A program made the translations under genes and the position numbers. DNA of 17,212 bases from Bacteroidota bacterium (lineage in GTDB: Bacteria > Bacteroidota > Bacteroidia > Chitinophagales > Chitinophagaceae). The DNA is taken from contig JAEYVW010000262.1 of the NCBI GenBank assembly GCA_023429365.1, positions 1 through 17,212 on the forward strand, given 5' to 3'. A model generated the notes under the pieces. It saw only the letters and a program-made list of their open reading frames with translations. It was not told the DNA's origin and did not search any database. Positions 7,768 to 15,803 of the stretch are shown piece by piece (position 1 is the first letter of the stretch; each line of letters opens with the position of its first letter).

Positions 7768-10158
7768 ATGATAATGTTTAAGCCCCGTTTATTTTTCCCA
7801 TTGTTGCTTACTGTTTTGATATGGTGTGCAAATGTATCAGCGCAGGACGAACAAATGAACCGAATCGTCCGCCAGTTTGAAACAAACAGCCGGGATGCTG
7901 CAAAAGAGAAAATATACCTGCATACTGATAAAAATTATTACCTGGCAGGTGAGATCGTCTGGTTTAAAGTTTATTATGTCGATGGCGCTACGCATCTTTC
8001 TTCGGACCTCAGCAAGACCGCGTATGTGGAAATTCTTGATCGCACAAAAAAGCCTGTAGCCCAGGCTAAGCTGACACTCTCGTCAGAAGGTGGTGCCGGG
8101 TCATTTTATCTGCCGCTTTCTCTCAATTCAGACAACTATATCTTAAGGGCCTATACCAACTGGATGAAGAACGAAGGTGCTGTGGCGTTTTTTGAAAAAA
8201 ACATAACCATCGTTAATACGATCAAGCCGGTGGAGGCAGTCGCAAAAGCCGACTCAGTTCGTGTAACCGCGGCTTTTTTCCCTGAGGGTGGAAACCTGGT
8301 AAGTGGTATCGAGACAAAGCTGGCTTTTCAGATCGCTGATCAGTATGGCAAAGGCCTGGATGCCCGCGGGATCATTGCTGATGATCGCGGTGACACCGTC
8401 AGCCATTTTTCCACACATAAGTTTGGAATCGGAAGCTTTATTTTCAAACCTCAGCCTGATCGGCAATATACTGCCACTATTTATCTGCCCGATGGTAAAT
8501 CATTTAATCATTCTATCCCTGCGGTCTATGCACAGGGCTATGTAATGAACGTAAGCGATAACAACGATGGTCGATTCAAAGTTCGTATCCAGGCCAGGGG
8601 ATCTGAGCCTGGTGTGCGGGGAGAGAAAGTTTTTTTGATAGCACATACTCGTCAGGTTTTAAAGGTTGCCGAGCCTGGCTTTATCAATTATGAGTCGGAC
8701 CTGGTATTTTATATCGACAAAACTAAGCTCGGGGATGGTGTGAGCCATTTCACACTTTTCAATAAGGATCAAAAGCCGGTTTGCGAGCGACTGATATTTA
8801 AAAACCCCGCATCAACTTCCATGGTCAGCATTGGAAGTGATAAAGGCGAATACGGGAAACGCCAGAAGGTTGACCTTTCGATCAAACCGGGACAAACAAA
8901 TGCCGTCGCTAATAATTTTTCTGTTGCAGTATTCCAGGTCGATTCGCTGCAAAATTCGGATGACGATATCGCAAGTTACTTATGGCTAAGCTCGGACCTT
9001 CGCGGTTTTGTAGAGTCGCCGGGGTATTATTTTTCCGGGGAAGATAAAACCGGCGAAGCGATAGATGGGCTGCTGATGACCCATGGCTGGCGGCGTTTTC
9101 GCTGGGAAAACCTGCTTCAGCCTGCTAAGTCAACTACCACATTATTTTTACCTGAGCATGGTGGGCACCTGGTAGCTGTGAAAATTACGGAAACGGCTTC
9201 GGGTAAACCTGCGGCTAATATAAGTTGCTTGCTTTCTTACCCCACCAGTCCTTTTGGTATATCTGCCGCCAGAACAAACAGCGATGGGATCGCATATTTC
9301 AATGCACGTGATTATTATGGTCCTGGCGAGATCATCCCCCAGGTGCCTGGCGCGGCACCAGGCACTTATCGTATAGACATTCTTACACCATTTTCAGAAG
9401 AGTCATATAATAACCAGCTTCCTTCGATCCGGCTTTCACGCCAGGACCAACAGAAACTGACAGGGAAAAGCATCGCCATGCAGACGCAAAATGTGTATGT
9501 TGTTGACAGTATTCGCCGATTCCAGCCACCGGCATTAAGTGATACATTACCGTTTTTTGGTAAAGCTGAATTTAGTTACCGCCTCGACGACTATAAGCGA
9601 TTCACCACGATGGAGGAAGTTTTGCGCGAATATGTTGCTCCGATCAATGTAACGTTGCGAAACGGCAAGCTTTATATGACTATCTACGACGAAGTAACCA
9701 GAACAGTTTATAGTGATCAGATGCTGGTGATGGTGGATGGAGTACCTTTTGCAGACCCCAATAAGATTTTTGATTATGATCCACTGAAAGTAAAGAAGCT
9801 CGAAATAGTTCCCCGGAGGTACGTGGTAGGAGACCTGAATTATAGAGGAGTGGCCAGTTTTGAAACTTACCATGGAAAATTTGATGGCTTCGAGTTAACG
9901 CCGGGTTTGATTGCTGTAGATTATGAGGGCCTGCAATTGCAGAGAGAATTTTATTCGCCATCTTATGAGTCTGACAGTGATCGGGTAAGGCGAATTCCTG
10001 ACCTGCGGAGTACCCTGTACTGGTCGCCCTGGCTCGCGGGTAAGAATAGTATACAGTTCTACACATCAGATCAAATCGGACAATTCAAAGTAGTATTGCA
10101 GGGAATCGGCAGCAATGGCCAACCTGTGTTTGCGATCCATTCATTTACAGTAAAATAA
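7768..10158 (+). CDS. Exported macroglobulin (MG2)/plug-like domain protein
   Basis: The 796-aa protein has a signal peptide (cleavage after about residue 25, ANVSA-Q). Residues ~48-150 resemble an MG2 macroglobulin domain, opening with KIYLHTDKNYYLAGEIVWFK. Further beta-sandwich repeats follow to ~345. Residues ~468-540 look like a carboxypeptidase-regulatory beta-sandwich (ITETASGKPAANISCLLSYP). Residues ~610-710 resemble a TonB-receptor plug fold (DQMLVMVDGVPFADPN, then VKKLEIVPRRYVVGDLNYRG), but no barrel follows. The C-terminus (STLYWSPWLAGKNSIQFYTS) matches a recurrent ending in this uncharacterised Bacteroidota group. There is no thioester CGEQ motif, so it is not a protease-trapping alpha-2-macroglobulin. 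It probably acts in the periplasm or at the outer membrane. It is the last gene of the receptor operon; ATG codons at 7768 and 7774 are both possible starts. Confidence 0.8.
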   Translation: MIMFKPRLFFPLLLTVLIWCANVSAQDEQMNRIVRQFETNSRDAAKEKIYLHTDKNYYLAGEIVWFKVYYVDGATHLSSDLSKTAYVEILDRTKKPVAQAKLTLSSEGGAGSFYLPLSLNSDNYILRAYTNWMKNEGAVAFFEKNITIVNTIKPVEAVAKADSVRVTAAFFPEGGNLVSGIETKLAFQIADQYGKGLDARGIIADDRGDTVSHFSTHKFGIGSFIFKPQPDRQYTATIYLPDGKSFNHSIPAVYAQGYVMNVSDNNDGRFKVRIQARGSEPGVRGEKVFLIAHTRQVLKVAEPGFINYESDLVFYIDKTKLGDGVSHFTLFNKDQKPVCERLIFKNPASTSMVSIGSDKGEYGKRQKVDLSIKPGQTNAVANNFSVAVFQVDSLQNSDDDIASYLWLSSDLRGFVESPGYYFSGEDKTGEAIDGLLMTHGWRRFRWENLLQPAKSTTTLFLPEHGGHLVAVKITETASGKPAANISCLLSYPTSPFGISAARTNSDGIAYFNARDYYGPGEIIPQVPGAAPGTYRIDILTPFSEESYNNQLPSIRLSRQDQQKLTGKSIAMQTQNVYVVDSIRRFQPPALSDTLPFFGKAEFSYRLDDYKRFTTMEEVLREYVAPINVTLRNGKLYMTIYDEVTRTVYSDQMLVMVDGVPFADPNKIFDYDPLKVKKLEIVPRRYVVGDLNYRGVASFETYHGKFDGFELTPGLIAVDYEGLQLQREFYSPSYESDSDRVRRIPDLRSTLYWSPWLAGKNSIQFYTSDQIGQFKVVLQGIGSNGQPVFAIHSFTVK

Positions 10159-10186
10159 TCGGTGACCCAGCCTGTCTTTTCTGTAC

Positions 10187-10236
10187 TGCCATTTCTGGCA
10201 TAACTATTTCATGTATAATCAAAAATGATAGTTATG
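10187..10236 (+). promoter_or_regulatory. Paired inverted repeats at the lipoprotein start
   Basis: A 5-bp hairpin TGCCA-TTTC-TGGCA lies at 10187-10200. It is followed by a 9-bp perfect inverted repeat, CATAACTAT at 10199-10207 and ATAGTTATG at 10228-10236, with a 20-base loop. The right arm ends exactly on the ATG at 10234-10236. In RNA the arm could hide that start codon; in DNA the repeat could be an operator. Neither is demonstrated. Confidence 0.35.
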
Positions 10237-10716
10237 ACCATCCGTATTAAAGCTTTAACTGTACTGGCCATCCTACTTTCATCCTGTAATGACGAAGCTT
10301 CTACTTCAGAAAACGGAGCTATGCAGGATACTACAAAAGCGTTAGAGCTTGTAAAAACTGATACCGTTCCTACAGGTTGTTTTATACAAATCAATGGCAA
10401 GGACACGGCTAACCTGCAGCTCGAAGCCAAATCAAATAGCGTTAGCGGTTCGCTATCTTACCGGATCTTCGAAAAAGATCGTAATGATGGCACCGTTCAG
10501 GCTGACCTGGCAGGAGATATTATCAGGGGTTGGTATCTTTTTAAGTCAGAGGGAGTTGTTTCCGTACGTGAAGTAGCCTGGAAAGTAAATGGAGACGAAT
10601 TATTGCCCGCGACTGGTGAACTCACACAAAGAAATGACACAACGCTTTTTGCAAACCCTGACAATTTAAAATTTGAGAATAGTCAGCCATTCCGCAAAGT
10701 ACCCTGCGTAATCTAG
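10234..10716 (+). CDS. Small predicted lipoprotein (160 aa)
   Basis: The protein starts with a short lipoprotein signal (MTIRIKALTVLAILLSSC; Cys18 from this start, lipobox LSSC) followed by an acidic, Ser/Thr-rich linker. The remainder is beta-rich. The pattern GCFIQINGKDTANLQLEAK, then SGSLSYRIFEKDRNDGT and FKSEGVVSVREVAWK, resembles a widespread uncharacterised Bacteroidota lipoprotein group with 'GC-x-GKDT' and 'EKDKN-x-GT' signatures. I know of no function for it. An in-frame ATG at 10225 would add three residues (MIV); I prefer 10234 because it gives a conventional n-region. The gene follows the receptor operon by about 75 bp and may be its own unit. It converges on the sulfatase gene with only 28 bp between the two stop codons. 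Confidence 0.75.
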   Translation: MTIRIKALTVLAILLSSCNDEASTSENGAMQDTTKALELVKTDTVPTGCFIQINGKDTANLQLEAKSNSVSGSLSYRIFEKDRNDGTVQADLAGDIIRGWYLFKSEGVVSVREVAWKVNGDELLPATGELTQRNDTTLFANPDNLKFENSQPFRKVPCVI

Positions 10717-10737
10717 TGATAAATTTGTTGGCTGTGA

Positions 10738-10753
10738 TTAAATATTAATTTAA
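10738..10753. terminator. Weak A/T-only hairpin between convergent genes
   Basis: TTAAAT-ATTA-ATTTAA has 6-bp complementary arms and overlaps the last two codons plus the stop of the sulfatase gene. It is symmetrical and could serve both converging transcripts. With no G/C pairs and no extended T-tract it is a poor intrinsic terminator. I list it only because no better candidate exists in the 28-bp gap. Confidence 0.15.
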
Positions 10754-12289
10754 CTCGCCGGCTGGTTCGTGGTCATCGTACCTGTCACGAAGGTTCACCA
10801 ATTCCATTCGTAACTTTTTAAATAGTTTTTGATGGGCTGGTGAATTGACCAGATTGTTCAATTCAACGGGGTCTTTTTGCAGGTCATACAATTGCCATTC
10901 GTTTACCGTATAGAAGTAAATGAGTTTATGATCACGGCTTCGGATGGCAATATGTGGAATGACGGTATGGTCACGTACAAATTCGTAGTAGTGATAATAA
11001 AGATAGGGCCGGGGGAGTTCTGTTTGCTTACCGGTAAGCAGGGGAGTGAGATCCAGGCCCTGCATCCAGTCAGGAGTTTTTAATCCCGCCATGCCGAGAA
11101 TGGTGGGAGCGAAGTCAATATTCTGTACCATCGCATCGGTTATTGTTCCGGGTTTGATACGACCGGGCCACCTGACCAGCAATGGTGTTTGCATGGAGAC
11201 ATCATAAGCAAACCGTTTGTCAAACCACCCGTTTTCACCCAGGTAAAATCCCTGGTCGCTAGTGTAGATCACGGCGGTATTCGAATTCATATTTTCCTTG
11301 TCGAGATAGTCCAGTAACCGGCCGATACTCTCATCTATAGACGCGATGCAGGCCATATAGTCCTGCATATACCATTGGTATTTGTATTTTAATAGCTCTT
11401 TACCCCTCAGATTTTTTTCGCGGATTAGTTTTCCCCGCTCGGCAAAGATCTCTTCATATCTCAATCTTTGATCTGCCGGCACGCGGTTCATGATAGCGTT
11501 GTAGTAATCGATCTGTTGTTCCGATGGTTTTAATTCCGGAATATCCATCAGGTATTGCGGGTTTATTTTCAGATCACTGCATAATTGCATATCCGGTAAA
11601 ATTCCCATCGTTTGCCTGGCCCATGCGGCCCCACGCCCCGTAGTATCCAGGTAAAGACTGGATGGTTCAGGAAAGACTTTGGTGCGAAACTGTTCGAGGT
11701 ATTTTAGTGCAGGAAAAAAGTACCGGTGCGGTGCCTTGTGATGGAAGAATAATACAAAAGGTTTTGATTTATCACGTGTTTGCAGCCAGTTCAGTGCATT
11801 ATCCGTAAGCACGTCCGTAGCATAACCTGCTTCGCGGATCGTATCACCCGACATTTTAATGATCGATGTGTTGAAATATTGTCCCATGCCCGGTAGAATT
11901 TTCCAGTAATCGAAACCGGATGGGTAAGAATGAAGATGCCATTTTCCGATCAGGGCAGTTTGATAACCTGCCTTTTGCAATACCTTAGGTAAATTGTTTT
12001 TGGAGGAATCAAACGGTGTTCGATTATCTTTTACACCGTTTTTGTGCGAGTGCTGTCCGGTGAGCAAAGTGGCTCTCGCAGGCGAGCAAATCGAGTTGCC
12101 AACAAAAGCCTTGTTGAATTTTATACCTTCCGCCGCCAGCCTGTCGATATGCGGTGTTTGAATAAATTGCGGGTTATAAGCGCTGATCGCATCGTTGTCG
12201 TGATCGTCGCTCATGATATAGATAATGTTTGGTCTTTGCTGTGCGAAACCGTTGATCGCTAATAACAAAACATAAAAAACTAGCCGCAT
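10745..12289 (-). CDS. Exported type I sulfatase (formylglycine-dependent)
   Basis: The 514-aa enzyme hydrolyses sulfate esters, probably on a sugar or polysaccharide. The signal peptide (MRLVFYVLLLAINGFA) sends it to the periplasm or beyond. The maturation motif C68-S-P-A-R within SICSPARATLLTG marks Cys68 as the residue converted to formylglycine. A Cys-type site fits an anaerobic-type or aerobic formylglycine-generating enzyme, and none is encoded here. Expected active-site residues are visible: D28/D29 in SDDH (calcium), K116 and H118 in GKWH, H188 in KAPH, D345 in YTSDQG, and K358 in WFDKR. The C-terminus (RDHKLIYFY...EWQLYDLQKDPVELNNL) matches the usual DUF4976-type ending. The overall form resembles N-acetylglucosamine-6-sulfatase or heparan-type sulfatases, but the subfamily and substrate are uncertain. 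No polysaccharide-utilisation cluster surrounds it. Confidence 0.92.
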   Translation of the reverse strand: MRLVFYVLLLAINGFAQQRPNIIYIMSDDHDNDAISAYNPQFIQTPHIDRLAAEGIKFNKAFVGNSICSPARATLLTGQHSHKNGVKDNRTPFDSSKNNLPKVLQKAGYQTALIGKWHLHSYPSGFDYWKILPGMGQYFNTSIIKMSGDTIREAGYATDVLTDNALNWLQTRDKSKPFVLFFHHKAPHRYFFPALKYLEQFRTKVFPEPSSLYLDTTGRGAAWARQTMGILPDMQLCSDLKINPQYLMDIPELKPSEQQIDYYNAIMNRVPADQRLRYEEIFAERGKLIREKNLRGKELLKYKYQWYMQDYMACIASIDESIGRLLDYLDKENMNSNTAVIYTSDQGFYLGENGWFDKRFAYDVSMQTPLLVRWPGRIKPGTITDAMVQNIDFAPTILGMAGLKTPDWMQGLDLTPLLTGKQTELPRPYLYYHYYEFVRDHTVIPHIAIRSRDHKLIYFYTVNEWQLYDLQKDPVELNNLVNSPAHQKLFKKLRMELVNLRDRYDDHEPAGELN

Positions 12290-12377
12290 AGTGTTGAGAA
12301 TGAGAGTTTACGTGTTAAAGATATGGATTTGGAAAATTAGGGATTGTTATTTGTCAAAGTAAAATACTCCTGATTTC

Positions 12378-12469
12378 CGCGTATATACCCGCGTTCAAAA
12401 TTGTCCTCTGCCAGTATAAAAATCTTCAAATAAAGCGGGATATCGACGGGATATTTCCCATTGTACAAT
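12378..12469. promoter_or_regulatory. Cluster of palindromes between divergent genes
   Basis: The 253-bp region between the sulfatase (leftward) and carboxypeptidase (rightward) starts holds several symmetrical elements. CGCGTATATACCCGCG at 12378-12393 is a near-palindrome with a 2-base insertion. CGGGATAT occurs at 12436-12443 and again at 12447-12454, 11 bp apart, or one helical turn. GGGATATTTCCC at 12448-12459 is inverted-repeat-like. ATTGTACAAT at 12460-12469 is a perfect palindrome. This fits a shared operator region for divergent promoters, but no regulator is identified. I saw no clean TAnnTTTG element on either strand. Confidence 0.3.
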
Positions 12470-12542
12470 TTGCGTTCACCTATTACTTTCAAATGAGATA
12501 TTACCATTTGTGAGCCAGTTTATGCCGGAAAAACAAAATGTT

Positions 12543-15317
12543 ATGAGCACCATTCAATCTACTATCCTTGCCTTGTTTTTGTTGTTGTCACTACAAGCCT
12601 CAAGCCAGGTTAAATACAGTAAGATCAGGATCAGGCTTCCTGAAGACGCATCAGCGCGACAATCAGTGATCAACCTCATGGAAGCCGATCACTTCCATTC
12701 TACCGGTGATGGAGTAGTTGCCGAGCTCAGCGAACATGCAATCGCCAACTTGCGGGCGGCAGGGCAACAGGTTGAAATAATCGTGGATGATGTAACCAAA
12801 CATTTCCAGGAGCAAAGCAAAATTTTTTTTGAACAAGCCCGGACAGGTAATCGTGTTGCTTACGAGACTTCGGGTCAGTCGATACGTGATTTTATCAGCA
12901 CGCCTTCTTTTTTTTCTACAAACGGACTGCCACCCGGCAGCATGGGTGGATACTATACTTTTTCGCAGATGAATAGCAAGATGGACGAGCTGGTAGCGAC
13001 ATTCCCCAACCTGGTTCAGAAAACTTCGATCGGATTATCTGTGGAGGGTAGAGATATATGGTGTCTCAAAATTTCTGACAACGTAACAGATGACGAGGAA
13101 GAACCCGAAGTGTTGTACCTCGGGCTGCAACATGCCAGGGAAGCGATCACCGGCACCAGCCTGATATTTTTTGCGCAATACCTGGCGCAGAATTATGGCG
13201 CCATACAATCTGTAACAGAACTTGTCAGCAACCGCGAGATATTTATCGTACCCTGCGTGAATCCTGATGGTTATGTTTACAATCAGACCAATAATCCTGG
13301 AGGTGGTGGTATGCAAAGAAAGAATCGCAGGAATGTAGGATCGGATATCACAGGACAAAAAGGTGTGGACCTGAATCGTAACTATGGTGTAGACTGGAAT
13401 GATTGTGCAGGTGCGTCTACGAGTTGTGGATCTGACAATCCCTCCTACGAGACATATTGGGGTTCCGGGCCATTTTCCGAACCCGAAACACAGGCCATCA
13501 GGGACCTCTGCTATTCACGAAATTTTGTAGCTGCATTTGATCAGCATTGCGCAGGCCCTTACTACTCTTTACCATTTGGCAGAAGAAGTTATCATACTAT
13601 GCCAACGCTCGACCAGTATTTCTATACATTCATTCCTGCCTTGATGGGAAAATACAATGGACACCGGGCGGGGGATAGTTATGCTACGGTGCAATATGAA
13701 GTGGCCGGTGGCGCCAAGGACTGGTGGCTGCTGGGTGATATTGAGTCGTATCCTGGTGAACCAAGTAAAAAGGGTAAGGTATACGGCATGACGGGCGAGG
13801 CCGGTGGTGGCGGTTTCTGGGCACCCAGTTCGCAGATCATTGAACTTTGTAAAAACCTTTGCTTCCAGAATATGCAACTGGCATTTGCAGCCGGTTCCTA
13901 TGTCGACCTGCAGGATGCCAGCGATATTGCTGTAAATAGTACCGATACAGTAATGCGCTTTAATATCCGGCGTATCGGTATCGGTGACGAACCGGTGATC
14001 GTCAACCTGATCCCCTTACAGAATATCGGTTCCACAAAAGCGGACACGATCAATACTCTGCCGGTTTATTATGATTCCTATGCCGGCTCAGTGCCTGTTA
14101 CGTTTCCGCCCGGGCTTGGGAATGGTCAAAGAATAAGATTTGTCTGGCGGGTGCAAACTGGTGGCATCACGATCTATGACACGGTTACCAAAATATATAA
14201 CCCGGTTACGCTTTTTTCTGATGATATGGAAACAGGCACGGTAAGCTCGAACTGGGAAGTATCCAGTGGGTGGGACTATGTTTCCGCCGGCGGCGTCAAC
14301 ACATCACGCGCACTCACCGAATCACCATCGGGCAATTATACCAGCAGCAGTACCAGGATTGCCTCAACCAGGAACCCACTCGATCTGTCAAACGCCACTA
14401 CCGCGTATATCAGTTTCTGGACAAGACATAGGGCGGAGAATTTCAGGGATATCCTTCGGCTGCAGATATCCACCAATAGTACCGACGGGTTGAATGGAAC
14501 CTGGACCTCCCTGGTGGGCAGAAATACCGTGCAGGAAAACAATACAACCAACCAGGGTAGACTGGGTGGAATGCCTGCATTGACTGGTATCAGGGAAAAC
14601 TGGACCAGGGAATTGATCGAAATACCATCGGGTTTTTATAATAGCAGTAATGTTCGTTTTCGTTTTGAATTCAGTTCAGATGCTACCGCGTCCAACGATT
14701 TTGAGAAAGATCTCGACGATGGATTTTATATTGATGATTTCAAGATCGTGAAAAGTACTTCCACCCTGGTGACACTGCCTGTACAGTTTCTGCGGGTAGC
14801 TGCTCAACTGTTACCAGATGAAACCGTACGCGTGGACTGGGAGGCCATCACGGATCGCCAGCACGATTACTTCGAGGTGGAAAAATCGGCAGATGGAATG
14901 GAGTTTTCATCTATTGGCAGAGGTCCTGCTGAAGCACCGTATCGTTTCATTGATACAGCGCCTTATATCGGCATTAATTTTTACCGTATCAAACAGTTTG
15001 ATAAGGATGGTACAGTAAGTTTTAGTTCGACGGTATCGGTATTCTATAACCCGGCGCAACTACAGGTGCTGGTCTATCCTAACCCTGTGAAGAATGCAGT
15101 GAAAGTGAAAGTGAATGGGATAATGCATGGTACTTATTCTGTAAATATCGTGGATATGGCGGGTAGGGAAATTTTCCGGCAACCGATCAGCAGCAATGCT
15201 GCAGGTAATGAGATCAGCATCGACCTGCGCGGGCGGCCCGGGCAGTTGTACCTGGTTATGGTCAGAAACGAAAAAGCTGAGATCGTAGCTACGCAGAAGA
15301 TCATCAAGGAAAACTAG
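12543..15317 (+). CDS. T9SS-secreted M14 zinc carboxypeptidase
   Basis: The 924-aa protein (from the ATG at 12543) has a signal peptide (MSTIQSTILALFLLLSLQASSQ). In-frame starts at 12510 (GTG) and 12522 (ATG) would place extra polar residues before it. A propeptide-like segment runs to ~130, then the M14 peptidase domain to ~450. Zinc ligands are H197 and E200 (LQHAREA) and H335 (FDQHCAG). Substrate-binding R279 lies in DLNRNYG, and catalytic E419 in YGMTGEAGG. The catalytic set is therefore complete and the enzyme should be active, removing C-terminal amino acids outside the cell. Next come an Ig-like stretch and a MAM/jelly-roll-like domain (~558-737, from DDMETGTVSSNWEVSSGWDY to DDGFYIDDFKI). 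The last ~83 residues are a type A T9SS sorting domain (VYPNPVKN at ~844, ending in KIIKEN). Export across the outer membrane would use the PorSS/T9SS machinery, which is not encoded here. Confidence 0.92.
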   Translation: MSTIQSTILALFLLLSLQASSQVKYSKIRIRLPEDASARQSVINLMEADHFHSTGDGVVAELSEHAIANLRAAGQQVEIIVDDVTKHFQEQSKIFFEQARTGNRVAYETSGQSIRDFISTPSFFSTNGLPPGSMGGYYTFSQMNSKMDELVATFPNLVQKTSIGLSVEGRDIWCLKISDNVTDDEEEPEVLYLGLQHAREAITGTSLIFFAQYLAQNYGAIQSVTELVSNREIFIVPCVNPDGYVYNQTNNPGGGGMQRKNRRNVGSDITGQKGVDLNRNYGVDWNDCAGASTSCGSDNPSYETYWGSGPFSEPETQAIRDLCYSRNFVAAFDQHCAGPYYSLPFGRRSYHTMPTLDQYFYTFIPALMGKYNGHRAGDSYATVQYEVAGGAKDWWLLGDIESYPGEPSKKGKVYGMTGEAGGGGFWAPSSQIIELCKNLCFQNMQLAFAAGSYVDLQDASDIAVNSTDTVMRFNIRRIGIGDEPVIVNLIPLQNIGSTKADTINTLPVYYDSYAGSVPVTFPPGLGNGQRIRFVWRVQTGGITIYDTVTKIYNPVTLFSDDMETGTVSSNWEVSSGWDYVSAGGVNTSRALTESPSGNYTSSSTRIASTRNPLDLSNATTAYISFWTRHRAENFRDILRLQISTNSTDGLNGTWTSLVGRNTVQENNTTNQGRLGGMPALTGIRENWTRELIEIPSGFYNSSNVRFRFEFSSDATASNDFEKDLDDGFYIDDFKIVKSTSTLVTLPVQFLRVAAQLLPDETVRVDWEAITDRQHDYFEVEKSADGMEFSSIGRGPAEAPYRFIDTAPYIGINFYRIKQFDKDGTVSFSSTVSVFYNPAQLQVLVYPNPVKNAVKVKVNGIMHGTYSVNIVDMAGREIFRQPISSNAAGNEISIDLRGRPGQLYLVMVRNEKAEIVATQKIIKEN

Positions 15318-15625
15318 CCTTTACTAATAAAGTGGGTAGTGAGGCAAATGATAAGTATTCGGTGAACAGATTATCATATTCAGCCAGACATACCGGGACT
15401 AGATCCAAACGCGTCAGGGTCATCATGATAATCCGTTCTGATCTAATTTCAATACACTCCGGTAGGAAACCTGCCCTTCCAGATCGCAACCCTTTCAGCT
15501 TCAAAATGATAGTATTTTAAAAGGTAGACTGCTCCTTTTGCATTTTTTCCCAAAGAAAGAATTGTGTTCAGTATCAACGACTAAGCGCGAGCTACGCACA
15601 TCTTTTACGGTAATGTTTAGAAATT

Positions 15626-15638
15626 CCTTCCTGGAAGG
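15626..15638. repeat. 13-bp odd palindrome
   Basis: CCTTCC-T-GGAAGG is perfectly symmetrical around T15632. Imperfect outer symmetry (GTTTA upstream, TAAAAC downstream) lengthens it. It may be a dimeric regulator site or a weak stem-loop in the leader of the gene at 15853. No function is shown. Confidence 0.3.
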
Positions 15639-15752
15639 GAGTAAAACTAATTGGGATATGTACTTTTTCCGGCGCCAAAATGAGCTGGTCAATGGGAGTT
15701 TATAAAGTCTTGCAGTAATTTTCAATAAGCAAAATCAAGTATCCTACAACTG

Positions 15753-15803
15753 ATGAAACCCCTGCTGGCCGAACAAAAAAGGAGGTTCAAAAAGCAGGAA
15801 TGA
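15753..15803 (+). CDS. Possible micro-ORF 1 (16 aa)
   Basis: ATG at 15753 opens a 16-codon frame (MKPLLAEQKRRFKKQE) rich in Lys/Arg. Its TGA stop overlaps the ATG of the next micro-ORF (ATGA at 15800-15803). It could be a translated leader peptide; chance is a real alternative for a frame this short. The product resembles no family I know. Confidence 0.25.
   Translation: MKPLLAEQKRRFKKQE
15778..15785 (+). promoter_or_regulatory. Unusual full-length Shine-Dalgarno-like sequence
   Basis: AAAGGAGG is a near-perfect complement of the 16S rRNA 3' end. It lies inside micro-ORF 1 and 14 bases before the ATG of micro-ORF 2 at 15800. Bacteroidota rarely rely on Shine-Dalgarno pairing and the other starts in this window lack it, so it stands out. 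The spacing is longer than optimal. Confidence 0.35.

Noticed and set aside
10214..10219. TATAAT as a -10 promoter box upstream of the small lipoprotein
   Set aside because: Bacteroidota primary sigma factors use TAnnTTTG rather than TATAAT, no -35 box is present, and the box is only about 15 bases before the start codon.
12510..12542. Extended N-terminus of the carboxypeptidase from GTG 12510 or ATG 12522
   Set aside because: The signal peptide begins naturally at ATG 12543; the extension adds polar residues before it.
15319..15332. CTTTA-CTAA-TAAAG hairpin as a terminator for the carboxypeptidase gene
   Set aside because: A 5-bp, mostly A/T stem without a T-tract is too weak to call.
15332..15520. 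A 62-codon frame on the plus strand after the carboxypeptidase
   Set aside because: No family resemblance, no signal sequence, unusual composition and no initiation signal.
15501..15725. A 74-codon frame on the minus strand, with a faint resemblance to a LytTR-type DNA-binding domain, possibly continued in another frame at 15304-15504
   Set aside because: The match is limited to a few hydrophobic positions, would need a frameshift, and lacks the central conserved segment of LytTR domains. It is more likely chance.
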